DNA from: Podocnemis expansa
Lineage: Eukaryota; Chordata; Testudines; Podocnemididae
DNA: 64,000 nucleotides
NCBI GenBank assembly: GCA_007922195.1
Contig: ML681998.1
Span: 15,518,783 to 15,582,782 of the forward strand
Direction of reading: 5' to 3'
Below, piece after piece: positions 22,059 to 33,158 of this stretch; position 1 is the first letter of the stretch, and every line of letters starts with the position of its first letter. The position numbers and the translations under genes were made by a program. The notes below the pieces were generated by a model that saw nothing but the letters and a program-made list of their open reading frames with translations, searched no databases and was not told the DNA's origin.

Positions 22059-22735
22059 CAGTGGTTCTTGACCTTTTTTCTGTCATGATGCATCTGATAT
22101 TTGATGATACCTGTATGACACACTACAGTCTGGCAGTGGCGGTGCTTGGGCTGGGAAGTGCTTCAGAGGCTGCTGTGCTCTGTAGGCTGTGGCTGGCCGA
22201 TCTCTGGAGCATCGCAGCCTCTGAAGCACTCCTAGCTTAAGTGCCATCGCCACCACAAGCTTGGCTGGCTCTGCTCCCAGGCTGGCTGGTGTCTGGAGAC
22301 TGGCCAGCCTAGAAGCAGTGAGGTGAGCTGGGGTGGTGACCCTCAGGCTGGGAGCACTCCAAAGACTGGCCAGCGTGAGAGCAGGGTGAGGCGAGACAGT
22401 GGTGGCAGCTGTGGTGCTTGGGGCTGCAAGTGCTCTGGGATCTGGGTGGGGGCAGTGTCCAGTCCAGTGTGGTCCGGCACCCTAGCCATCAGGCATAGTG
22501 GGGCCAGATTTATTTTTGTGAGGCAGGCAGGCAGTACTTCAGCTCAGGATCTCTGAGTTGCAGCCCTTAAGCTCCTTTACTCTTTTGGTCCTTACTGCCA
22601 CCTGTGTTGTGTGGCAGAAAGAGGCAGTGTAGGGTGACAGGTGGCAGGAGCACCAAGCTGCCAGTTTTCCATGACATACCTCCCAGCTCTTTGTGGCACA
22701 CCTTTATGTCCTACCACAGTGGTAGAGAATTGTTG
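22059..22735. mobile_element. hAT-type element (677 bp)
   Basis: Left end CAGTGGTTCTTGACC; the right end, read on the opposite strand, is CAACAATTCTCTACCACTG. Flanks are CTCTAGGA (22,051-22,058) and CTTTAGGA (22,736-22,743), 7/8 identical. The interior is GC-rich without transposase. The right-hand target copy was used again by the adjacent element at 22,744. Confidence 0.75.
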
Positions 22736-22743
22736 CTTTAGGA

Positions 22744-22917
22744 CAGGGATCTCAAACATGTGTCCCATGGGCTGCATGCAGGCTATTTCCTGTGTCCTGA
22801 AACAACACTAATGTTATCATTATTTGCAATATTGTTGTATGAAAAGGTTTCAGTGGTGTGACCCTTGGGCTAAAGTTCTAGTCCTCATGCTGCCCTCGTG
22901 GTGATTTGAGACTCCAG
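22744..22917. mobile_element. hAT MITE, second copy of the CAGGGGTCTCAAAC family
   Basis: Left end CAGGGATCTCAAAC, right end GATTTGAGACTCCAG; CTTTAGGA is perfectly duplicated at 22,736-22,743 and 22,918-22,925. The body matches the copy at 6,818-7,002 (TTCTAGTCCTCATGC and TATTTGCAA words in both). Confidence 0.85.
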
Positions 22918-22929
22918 CTTTAGGAACTG

Positions 22930-23185
22930 TGTTGCTGCTGGTTCCTTTGTCCATGCGTTTGCAGTATGTCCTTCCCAAGTGAAATGAAGGCATGGAGTGG
23001 AAGGCAAGATTGATTCTAGTACTTTTAACTTGTGCTTAACTTCCATGATGATGATTACCTTTTTGGAAGAGGAGAATGTTTATTTGCTCTGAAGCATCTG
23101 GCACTGGCCACTGTCAGAAGATAAGGTACTAGACTAGATGGAACATTGGTCTGAGCCAATATGTTTGGTTTTATGTTCTAATGTT
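22930..23185 (+). mobile_element. LINE/SINE 3'-end remnant (L3/MIR-like)
   Basis: Contains GGTACTAGACTAGATGGAAC, ATTGGTCTGAGCCAATATG and a GTTTTATGTTCTAATG tail, a widespread reptile/bird 3' end motif (ACTAGATGGACCTTTGGTCTGA consensus type). Only the 3' end is recognisable. Confidence 0.5.
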
Positions 23186-23875
23186 GAGTCTTGTTTCACC
23201 TACACATACTGTATACTCACAAAGCGGAGGTATTTCTGTAAACTGTGTTTCCCAATTCATTTTTGCTCAGTTATACTTTCTGTGATGAAGTAGTTTTCCC
23301 TAATAGTTTTATGAATGATATTCAAGGCTGTGACTTGCATAGTCATCACTTACTATCAGAGGGTTTAGAAGGGATAAAATGTAAAGCAGGAGCTGTGAGG
23401 TATTTGTGTTGTATAACTATCAGGGGTGGTATGAATGGTTTGATTAAGGAATGGCTGAAATTCACACCAGTGATGGGTCTGGAAAAACAGTGGTGACTCC
23501 AGTGGTGAACAGCTGACACTTAATGACGGGACACTGACAGGCAGAATATGAGAACTCAGCAGTGGTCCTTCAGAAGGACAACAGTAGAATGTGAGGTGAA
23601 AAGAGGTCAAGATGAGAACTGCCTTTCTGAGAGACAGAGGAAGCTCTGCCCTGGAGCAGACAAGCAGTTGGGTACAGAGAAAGGAAACCAAGATGGTTTC
23701 TAGAGCAGCATGGTGGAAGGAGGCCTTGCCTTTAGCCAGTATGGAGCACGTCTTAACCTTTGTTTCCCTCTAGTAAATTTTCATGCATACATAATACTCT
23801 CATTCATCTGTGGAAGGAAGAAATGGTTATGGATCCACATAATCAGTACTATGCCTCAGCTGTTAAATGGCCTCT

Positions 23876-24160
23876 TAGGGTGTATGTCTTCACTGATGGC
23901 AGCAAAATCGTCACTGTCAGCTTGGCATTCTAGCAACAGTTCGCAGTGAGTATGAACTTGCTTTGCCACTCCCAGAAGTGGGCCTCGGAAGTCCTGGAGG
24001 CCAGGGAGCCTGGGGAATGCCGACTGCAAGTGATTTGTGCTCGGCTTTCCCCTAATGTGTAACTGTGGCTAAGAAAGTCACTGCCAGTTATGCAAGGAGT
24101 TTTGTGTTCTTTGTGTAACTGGTGGTTGACTGCCACTGAAAAAACCCCAAGTGTAGACTG
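23876..24160. mobile_element. Possible small DNA transposon with GTCTTCACT / AGTGTAGAC ends
   Basis: The left edge GGGTGTATGTCTTCACTG and the right edge CCCCAAGTGTAGACTGGC are short imperfect inverted repeats of the style of reptile TGTCTACACT MITEs. The coordinates are approximate and no target duplication was confirmed. Confidence 0.4.
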
Positions 24161-24477
24161 GCTCAGTGTGCCAGACCTGTAAACACATCCCATCCGTCGT
24201 TAAAGATAGGCAATGTGGTCTCGACATCTCTGAGACTAAGTCTCTGAGGTTCAGCGTTACTGCATCTGACAGTGAGCACTGCCCAGCAAGTCCAACCAAA
24301 ATAGGTTTCTGTTCAGAGACTTTCATCCTCTTCAAGGATTAATGCACCTCTGCATGTGTTTGCAATGACACAATGCCAGCTTCTCAAAAGTGGAGGGCTT
24401 ATTAATCATCTGGAATATAGCACTGGAAAGTCTCCAAGTTAGCACAGAGAAAAATAAGTTTCTAAATATGTTAAATC

Positions 24478-27400
24478 AGAGGGTAAGATGAGACCTCATG
24501 AGGTCATCTAGTCCAACCCCCCACCAAAAAAGCAGGACCACTTTCAGTAAATTATCCCAGCCAGGGTTTTGTCTAACCGAGCTTTAAAAATCTCCAAAGA
24601 TGGAGATTCCACCACTTCCCTAGGTAGCCCATTCCAATGCTTCACCACCCTCCTAGTAAGAAATTTTTTCCTAACATCCAACCTTGGCCTCCTCAGCTGT
24701 AACTTGAAACCATTGCTCCTTGTTCTGTCCTCTGTTACTACTGCGAACAGCTGAGCTGCATCCTCCTTGGAGCATCCTTTCAAGTAGTTGAAGGTTGCTA
24801 TCAAATCCCCCCTCAGTCTTCTCTTCTGCAGGCTAAATAAGCCTAGTTCCTTCAGTCTCTTTTCATAAGTCTTGTGCTCCAGCCCCTTGATCGTTTTTGT
24901 TGCCCTCCGCTGGACTCTTTCCAATTTGTCCACATCCTTTTTATAGTGGGGAGCCCAAAATTGGCTGCAGTATTCCAGATGTGGCCTCACCAGCACTGAA
25001 TAGAGGGGCATGATCACATCCCTCGATCTGCTGGCAACACTTCTGCTGATGCAGCCCAGTATGCCATTGGCGTTTTTGGCAGAAAGAGCACACTGTTGAC
25101 TCATATCCTGCTTCTCATCCACCATGACCCCCAGGTCCTTTTCTACAGTGCTGCAACTTAGCTGATCGCTTCCCAGCCTGTAGCAGTGCATGGGGTTTTT
25201 CCGTCCCAAGTGCAGGACTTTGCGCTTGTCCTTGCTGAACCTCATGAGATTTCTGTTGGCCCATTACTCCAATTTGTCTAGGTCTTCCTGAATCCTGTGC
25301 CTGCCCTCCAGCATGTCTACTGTTCCCCCTAGCTTGGTGTCATCCACAAACTTATTCAGTGTGCAGTCTATCCCATCATCCAGATCATTAATGAAAATGT
25401 TGAACAGAACCAGCCCCAGGACCAGCCTGAGGCACACCACTCCACACGGAGCCATTGATTCCTATTCACTGAAACTGTTGATCTAGCTAGTTCTCTATCC
25501 ACCTTACAGCCCACACATCAAACCCATACTTCCTTAGCTTGCCGACGAAAATGCTATGGGAGACTGTATCAAAAGCCTTGCTAAAGTCGAGGTATATCAC
25601 ATCAATGGTTCTTCTCACATCCACAAATCCAGTCATCTCATCATAGAAGTTAATGAGGTTGGTCAGGCACAATTTACCCTTGGTGAATCCATGCTGACTG
25701 TTCCTGATCACTCTGTTTTCCTCCAAGTGTTTCAGGATGGATTCATTGAGAACCTGCTCCATGATTTTTCCAGGGATTGAGGTAAGGCTGACAGGTCTGT
25801 AACTCCCAAGATCCTCCTTTTTCCCTTTCTTGAAAATAGGCACTATTTGCTTTTTTCCAGTCCTCCGGCACTTTCCCCATTCACCACGAGTTTTCAAAGA
25901 TGATGGCCAGCGGTACTGCTACCTCATTGGCCAACTCTCTCAGCACCCTCAGGTGCAGGTTGTCCGGCCCCATGGACTTGTGGACATGCAGCTTCTTTAG
26001 GTAGTCCCTAACCTGACCTTCTGTCACCAAGGGCCTCTCTTCTTCTCTCCAATCTGCCATGCCCAGTGTAGTGGGCTGGGAGCTGGCCCTCGCTGTGAAA
26101 ACTGAAGTAAAAAAAAGCACTGAGCACTTGAGCCTTTTCCTCATCCTTCATCACGAGGATACCTGCGCTATTCAGTAAGGGACCTACACCATCCCTGATC
26201 CTCTTCTCGTTATTAACATACTTGTAGAACCCTTCCTGTTATCCTTCACATCCCTTGGTAGCTGCAACTCCAATTGTCCTTTGGCCTTTCTGATTTTATC
26301 CCTGCAGTCTGAGGAGTACCTTTGTATGGCTCCTTAGTCATCTGTCTAAGCTTCCACTTCCTGTAAGCTTCCTTTTTATGCTTTAATTCAGTGCAGAGTT
26401 CTCTGTTAAGCCATGCTTGGCGCCTTCCACATTTGCTGTTCTTTCTGCTTATTGGAATGGTATCTTCTTGTGCCCTTAGCAGGGTTTCTTTAAAATATAG
26501 CCAGCTCTGTTGGACCTCTTTCCCCTTCAGATCAGCCTCCCAGGGGATCTGACCCATCAGCTCCTTAAAGGAGCCAAAAATCTGCTTTTCTGAACTCCAG
26601 GGTCTGTGTTCTGCTGCTTTCCTTCCTCCCCCCCCCCACCTCCATTAATCAGCATCTTGAACTCTACCATCTCATTGTCACTGCTGCCCAGATTGCCATT
26701 CACTGCTACTTCCACAATCAATTCTTCTCTGTTTGTGAGCAGCAGGTCGAGAGGTGCAAGACACCTAGCTGGTTCTTCCAGCATTTGTACTAGGAAGTTG
26801 TCCTCAACACTCTCCAGAAACTTCCTGGATTGCCTGTGCACTGCTGTATTGCCATCCCAGCAGATGCCAGGGTAACTGAAGTCCCGCATGAGAGCCAGGG
26901 CCTATGATCTAGAAACTTCTGCCAGTTGTCCATAGAATGCCTCATCTACCTTCTTCTGGTCTGGCAGTCTATAGCAGACGCCTACCATGACATCCCCCAT
27001 GTTGCTGTCTCCTCTAAGCTTAACCCACAGACTTTCCACTGGCTCGTTTCCATTTCCATAATGGATTTCTGAACAGTCATAGAGCTCTTTTACATACAGT
27101 GCTATGCCTCCCCCTCTTCTTTGCTGTCTGTCGTTCCTGAAGAATTTGTACCCATCCATGGCAGAGCTCCAGGCATGCAAACTATCCCACTAAGTCTCTG
27201 TTATTCCAATTATATCATAATTCCTTGTCTGCACCAGTACTACCCATTCTTTGTGCTTGGTTCTCAGGCTCCTTGTGTTTGTGTACAGGCACCTAAGACA
27301 TCAGGCTGATTGCCCTACTTTCCCCTGTCGATTTTCAGTTCTATTGAACCTACCTCCCTGCATTTTGTCCTGGCATTGTCCTCCCCCACTCACCTCAGGT

Positions 27401-27555
27401 ATTAGGGCTTCATTAGGACACCTAAGACAAGTATTTGATTTTCCCTCCCATGTTCCAACTACTCTTTTATCTCTGGTGTTACAGTCCCGGCACCTCCCAA
27501 GTTCCATCCTTTTCCCCAGGTTTCACATTGGGACTTACATGTGGGCTTTGGTCTT
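24478..27555 (-). mobile_element. CR1 LINE, copy 1 (about 3.1 kb, 5'-truncated)
   Basis: Antisense CR1 element. Its 3' end is at 24,490-24,530 (CCTCATGAGGTCATCTAGTC). The ORF2 reading, from high to low coordinates, has part of the endonuclease (27,180-26,902: RRGGGIALYVKELYD), the linker (26,557-26,246), the reverse transcriptase (26,144-25,264: [28 protein letters not shown], then [11 protein letters not shown]) and the C-terminal region (25,245-24,544: [20 protein letters not shown]). The active-site box reads F-V-D-D rather than the usual F-A-D-D, and several frameshifts break the frame, so it is dead. The leading part of the endonuclease and ORF1 are missing or unrecognisable. Confidence 0.92.
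26613..26645. repeat. C-rich run within CR1 copy 1
   Basis: TTCCTTCCTCC followed by a run of C and CACCTCC interrupts the CR1 linker here; CR1 copy 2 has ordinary sequence at the matching place (46,625-46,645). It is a local expansion after insertion. Confidence 0.6.
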
Positions 27556-28797
27556 CCTTTTTGCAAAGGAAGTTTTTGAGTGATTCATTTATAAGATGTG
27601 CAGTTGAGTATGAAGGCAGAATTTACCTCGATCACAGTTTCTGCAATACCACAGTAGTAGTTGCACTAAAAATCGGGGGTCCATTCTTGCACAATATGCT
27701 TGTGCTTGTATAGCAGCTGTTTGAGTTAATGGAATATATAGAGGTGTACAGGTCGTCATGGTTGTCTTTCACAGTATTGTAGCCTAAACATCAGCATTTG
27801 ATGTCAGCTTACAGTAATACTCAGGTAAACCAGTTACATAATGTGTGAGACCAAAATAAGTGAGGGTCTGAAATGAAGGACTCTTGGGAGATACTTACTT
27901 GTGGTGATTACTTCCTGGATAAGATGAAGTTGTGCTGATCATGAATGGAGGTGAGTTGTTCAGTCTTGCTGGAAATTGTCATTACAAAATTACCAACAAA
28001 TCATGAAATAGTAATTTTAGGTATTGTGCTTAAAGGGAGCCACTTAGCAGAGTACATGATCAAGCAGTTTAAGGTACTAGATTGCAGATAAGGGTTGTTG
28101 AAGTCTGCGGATAGAAGGAGAAAGATGCAATAAAACATGATAAAAATAAAATAAGTGAGCGTTTATATTTGTAAGCCTACATTGGAGACTTTCATTTTGC
28201 AGTCTAATGTTCTTTAAGATCAGGAAATAGCCGGTAAGGTAAGCTTACTTGTATATACTTAATTGTCTTTTTTGAATATGTAAATTCTCATACAGTCTCT
28301 ATAGTTACATAATGACACACTGTCCTGCTCTGTTCAGCGTGGAGGATTGATGGTGCTTGATTGAATGAGGCAGTTGCCTTTTTTTAATTCAGAATTCAGG
28401 GTGTTTTGATCCATTCCTCCTGTTCTGCAGCAGCATTTTCAACCTGTTCTGAGTAAGGTATGTCGACTACAAAACCCTGCTTCATTCATTGAAAATCATC
28501 CAACTTCAGTAGTTAGTCAGCTGTGAGTCTTTTATATCCGAGTACAACACATCCTTATTCTCTGAAAATGTGCAGAGGCAGGGCCCTGCATTTAAGGATG
28601 AAACAGTGTTTAATCATGGAAAAGACTGTATTATAATGTTGAAGAAGATTCATTAAAAAACAGATTCTAGCATAGGTAACTATTTGCTAGACAGAAGTAG
28701 AATGTTCTTTACAGCACACCGTGGAGTCAGTTGAAGTGAGAAGCCTTGCCTCTGCCTATACACACTTTCATTTATGGAAGCTGGCAAAGCTCTCTGT

Positions 28798-28906
28798 TAA
28801 AAAAACCAAAACCAAAAACAAACAACCCCAAAAAAACAAAAAAACCAACCAACCAAACAAAAAAAAACAAACCCCAAAAAACAAAACAAAACAAAAAACC
28901 CCCCCG
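28798..28906. repeat. A/C-rich low-complexity tract
   Basis: About 100 bases of AAAAACC / AAACAAAC-type sequence ending in a short C run. It gives an apparent lysine/asparagine-rich reading frame on the + strand that is not a gene. Confidence 0.85.
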
Positions 28907-29652
28907 TTCTTTTAGCACTTAGCCTATTTTAACTTTAAAATAGATATTTACTTTAGGAAATCTCACTGTTATATCTTTGTGTATGAATGTAAAACTTATC
29001 TGGGCTGCCTGCCAGAGTTACTTGAACTCAGAATCTCAGGTTCTCATTAAAGTGCTTTGTGTTCATGCACAAGCTTTTGAAAAGTGAATTATGTGGGGTG
29101 TCAGGTCACGGTAATTAATCCTGTTTGGAATTGGAGTAACTGTACTTCATGATGAGTTTGTTAACTTATGATTCATGTGAATGTATTTCTAACTGCTCTG
29201 CTTCTGGCAGTTCTCCCACTGCTATCCCACACTGCATTGCTTTACACTTAGATCAGTCTGTCTTTGTACCTGTATGCTTTCTCTGCTCCAGTTTAATTTT
29301 GACTTGATGTCACTTCTCTGTTTTAAATGCTGGCATACAGCCATATGTGCTCCTTTTCAGTATTGGGTAATTGAGTTCAAGTGCTGAGTTGTATGCCCAT
29401 TGTAGCCACTGTACCGCCCCTTTTGCTTCTGTATGGACAGATGCAGAGGTCGTGGACTTCATTACCCTATTTAAACAGCTACATGTCCAGTCCTAACTGG
29501 AGAAGTCACTGGAAGTCAAACATCTACAAGGCATAGTCAAGGGAAATGACAGCTGTGGGCACTGTAAAGCTTGTTCCTAGTGCCAAGTCAGAGCAAAGGT
29601 GCTCGAGCAGAAGTACCTGAATAAAAGGGACAAGAACAGGACTACTGGTAAT

Positions 29653-31769
29653 CAATGTTCCCTCTAAGCTGATGATGCAGCTGAACAAGTTATGGTATTT
29701 ACTGAGCAACAATTTGAGGCCTGGGCAACAGTTTTTTGGTGCTGAAAGTATCAGCTTGCCTAAGTATCTTAATTCAAAAGTAATTCATAGATGTCTTTTC
29801 ATTCAAACTTCAATAAAAATGTTAAATTGATGTACTGTAGTTTTATTAATTTACTAAACAAATGTGAGACAATGAAACTTGCTGCCTGTCTAGCCTCTAC
29901 CATCATCTACACCTCTCAGTTTTTGTTGCCTGTCTTTGTCAGATTTCCAGAATACATATATAGACAAAGTGGGATTTTCTCCCACAAAAGCTCATGCAAA
30001 AAATAAATCTCTTAATCTTTAAGTGCCACAAGTCTCCTTGCTTTTTTTTGCTTTACTAGACAAATTCCAAAGGGGCAGCCGTGTTAAAGTCCCTGTTATG
30101 CTGCCCAACTGGGATAAAAGGGATTCAAAGTGGATCAGGCCCTAAATGTCCAAAACGTAGATTGAAATTAAGTAGGTAGCTTCACATTTGATCATGAGAC
30201 TGACATGTTATGGGGATTGTATTTAATATCTAGCTATCAACCTTGAAGATAGACCTATTCTGCCCTCAGTAAACATATTAAATTACCATGCATTGCAAAT
30301 CACAATCACAAGGTAGCAACTGCTTCCCAGATTCCCTCCGGGCAACACCTTAAGTAAAGTTATCTGAGAAATTCAAAACTTTTAAAGGTGGCAAAGGCAG
30401 AAAACATGTTTCTCACAGCATCACATCTCTGTAACCAGGGCCATCTTTTGTGCCTAAAGAATTTGCATCAAATAGAGCTAGGTCAGAGTCTGTTACATTA
30501 TCATGCTCAATCATACCTCTCAAAAGCTAAATATGGGACAACAATCCCCTAAGTGAATGGCAAAAAATTGATTAGACGTACAGGAAACTTTAAAACACTA
30601 TGAGTATCTTCCTTTAATATAAAGTGTCTCTGACATCTCAGTTTTGGAGTTTATGGGTTTTTTTTAATCCAAATAATTTTCAACAATAAAAGGGAGGCTA
30701 TAATTAGTATGCCTGGGTTGTAAATACTCTCAGAATTAAAATAAGCAAAATAAGGTACAATTGAGATTTGTGTGTCTGGTAGTGGAATATAATAAAGGTG
30801 GTTTAATAATTTTTAATTTTTGACAGGTAAAGCAAACCTTATCAAAGCTGCAAGAAGCAAGAGCATAAATGGATTTGTGAAAGAAAATGATTATTTTTCT
30901 AACACATTTTTGGGGAAATAGAAATACAAAGTCTCTTTTTTAAAAATTATTGCACCGCTGGCAATATTTTTTTCCTTCTGCCTTAAATGACTTTTTATCC
31001 TTTCAGTTTTTCATTGCATTTTCCTAATCATTAGGATTTGTTTCCTTCCATCACAGACGTCTATACAAAGTTACATTGTAAAGCCCCACCTTGACAAACT
31101 GATTGCATTAGAATCTCTCACAGAAAAAAAAATAAATCTAATTAACCCAACTTGTTTTTGCTTATTTTAAAGGATCGCTTTTCTTTCAGGAGCCTTTTAG
31201 CAAGTGACAAGCAAAGCATTCACCCTTGATAGAGATGCTAAATGGCTCAATATAATTTTGCTTGGGTCTTTCAAGTCCTAAGTCCTCCTCCAGCTCCAGC
31301 CTGGCTCCTTTGCCTGCAGCCCAGCTTCCATCCCCTGCCCCCACAGAGAACCATATGTCCCTGTGGCCACTACATGGCTGCCTCTGGGAGCCCCACGATT
31401 TAGCCCTGCCATCTCTCATGGTTCCCCCTCTTGCCCAGGCTCAGGGCTGCTTACCTGCTGGGGCCCACACAGGTCCCAAAGATGCCACCATCTCTGCACA
31501 AGTAGCCTGGTGCAGAGGAGAGGGAGAGATTTAAATTTCCCTCCCCCTCTGCTCCTTCCCTGGCTATGTGCAGCAGGGGGGAGGGACCATCAGCTCTCAC
31601 TGCTCCAGCAGGCAGCACAGGCTGCCTGATAGAGCTGAGACAGAAGACACACGGGGCTCCTCTGGGCTGGGGAGAGGCAGGGCTGCCTGCGCTGTCCCAC
31701 ATGCTCACTGCGCTGGTGGGGGGGGGGCACTGCACCCCTGCCCACTAGCGCAGCTTAGAGGGAACATTG
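29653..31769. mobile_element. hAT-type element, 2.1 kb, perfect 8-bp target duplication
   Basis: Ends CAATGTTCCCTCTAAGCTG and CAGCTTAGAGGGAACATTG are exact complements, and CTGGTAAT flanks both sides (29,645-29,652 and 31,770-31,777). The interior is AT-rich apart from the last 500 bases, which are GC-rich and C/G-run containing (31,270-31,760). A SINE copy has inserted at about 29,960-30,095. No reading frame resembles a hAT transposase, so this is a long nonautonomous member; its ends match the element at 6,673-7,019. Confidence 0.88.
29960..30095 (-). repeat. tRNA-like SINE copy inside the 2.1-kb hAT element
   Basis: Reads AAGTGGGATTTTCTCCCAC, AAAAGCTCATGC, then TTTAAGTGCCACAAGTCTCC and the antisense head ending CAAAGGGGCAGCCGTGTTA. 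A simple, non-fold-back copy, younger than the hAT element it interrupts. Confidence 0.75.
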
Positions 31770-32060
31770 CTGGTAATGCTCCTGCTATCTACCTATATAC
31801 CGTGAGAAAATGGACTAGATTTTTGCAAGTGATGCCACTGCTTCACGCAAGAATGGTGTGGTGAGCAGTTTTCCACTAAGTGCATGAGATACCTACACAT
31901 CTAAGACATCATCCTTGACCTTGCATATAGCATGAGGCCTGACCAAGAGGAAATTCTGTAGGACATCTAATAACCGTATGACGTGGTGTGCTGGAAGATT
32001 GTGCAAGTACCACATGCAGAGAGCTGTACTGACACTGCTGTGTAGGAGAACTCTCCCTGT

Positions 32061-32245
32061 TCAAATTCCAAAGGGGCAACTGTGTTAGTCTAGTTCAGTA
32101 CAACAGACAAGGAGAACTGTGGCACTTAAAGACTAATAAATTTATTTATTTCATGAGCTTTCGTGGGATTTTCTCCTATGAAAGTTTATGCAATAAATAA
32201 ATTTGTTAGTCTTTAAGTGCCACAGGACTCCTTGTTTGTCTCCCT
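32061..32245. repeat. Fold-back SINE 4 (longest stem)
   Basis: The tRNA-like head (CAAAGGGGCAACTGTGTTAG at about 32,069, then TCTAGTTCAGTA) leads into a sense arm at 32,106-32,162 (GACAAGGAGAACTGTGGCAC onward). The complementary arm is at 32,180-32,240 (ending GGACTCCTTGTTTGTC) with a loop of only 17 bases, GTGGGATTTTCTCCTAT. The turn falls exactly at the SINE's own small palindrome GTGGGA...TCCCAC, which suggests that the strand switch happened there. Confidence 0.85.
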
Positions 32246-32278
32246 CTTCAAGTATCCAGTAAAAGGCTTTTTAAGCAG

Positions 32279-32820
32279 TCATAACTCAGTTAATGTCTCC
32301 AGTGGTCTGAAGTGTAAAAATTCCCCTGCTTGTTGCTGAAACATTCCCAAGTTTCTACAGATCTTGGCATCATGGTTCTTTTTCAGACTACCCATATGAA
32401 TATTGGTGAATCTTCTGTAAAGTTTTATCTTTATTTGCAGCAGTATAGAGAAATATCCCTTCTTATGGATGACAAAGGCATTGGCCTGCAGTGGCAGGCA
32501 AACAGTAGGTGTGTGGGTCCCATCTGTAATGCATATGTGGTTTGGGAGCTCCATCACTGCAAAGCTATCAGTAACCTCTGCTTTGTGCATTTGACTTGCC
32601 TCAGCAGGACCCTTTTCATAGTACTGCAAACCTCCAAAACAAAAGCTTCATTAATTGATCCCTCTATGCCAAACTGATAAACCACTGATTGACAGCTCTC
32701 AGGAGTGATGAGTTTCCAGATGAAAATTGCCACACATTTCTCTCTGCTGAGGAGGATGCTCATGCTGGTGTTCTGTGGCTCTGATGAGAGCTTTCAGAAA
32801 ACATTCTTCTGCATCCAGAA
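32279..32820 (-). pseudogene. PIF/Harbinger transposase relic, C-terminal part
   Basis: Two overlapping minus-strand frames (32,763-32,554 and 32,629-32,279) together read like a PIF/Harbinger DDE transposase. An upstream KCVAIFIWKLITPESCQSV segment precedes the catalytic region with the D-G-T-H motif (first Asp), a KKGYFSILLQ segment and FTNIHMGSLKKNHDAK, carrying the second Asp in H-D-A. The third acidic residue is not seen before the frame ends. A frameshift separates the two frames. The N-terminal half lies across the DIRS insertion at 38,610-38,880. Recognition is from family memory. Confidence 0.75.
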
Positions 32821-32821
32821 G

Positions 32822-33005
32822 TTCTTCTTCGAGCAGTGCTCCTGACTGCTCCACTCTAGGTGTTTGGTGGCTCTGGCACCCCGGATCGGAAAAACTTTGC
32901 ATAGCAGTGGCTCTGGCAACTGGGGATGACAGCGGCGTCCGTTGATTCCGGCCAGTGGTGATGTCACGCCTTCATCCTCCCCGCTGCCGCTCCTCACCCA
33001 GTTCC
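32822..33005 (+). repeat. DIRS left inverted terminal repeat
   Basis: Begins TTCTTCTTCGAGCAGTGCTC and continues through CTGGCACCCCGGATCGG to ATGTCACGCCTTCATCCTCC. It is complementary to 38,395-38,560 at the other end, with a handful of substitutions. Confidence 0.9.
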
Positions 33006-33158
33006 TTTCTACTGCTCTAGACTCTGGACGGAGTCGGCAGTGGCTCTCCCTCAGGGGAACTTCTCACTGAAAAAGGAAAACAAAAACAACAGAGAGAGAA
33101 AACATTAGTAACAGGCAGAAGTGTAACAACACCTATAGAGATTGAATGAGTTTTCAAG

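Noticed and set aside
28721..28915. Lys/Asn/Gln-rich 64-codon frame
   Set aside because: It is the translation of an A/C-rich low-complexity tract.
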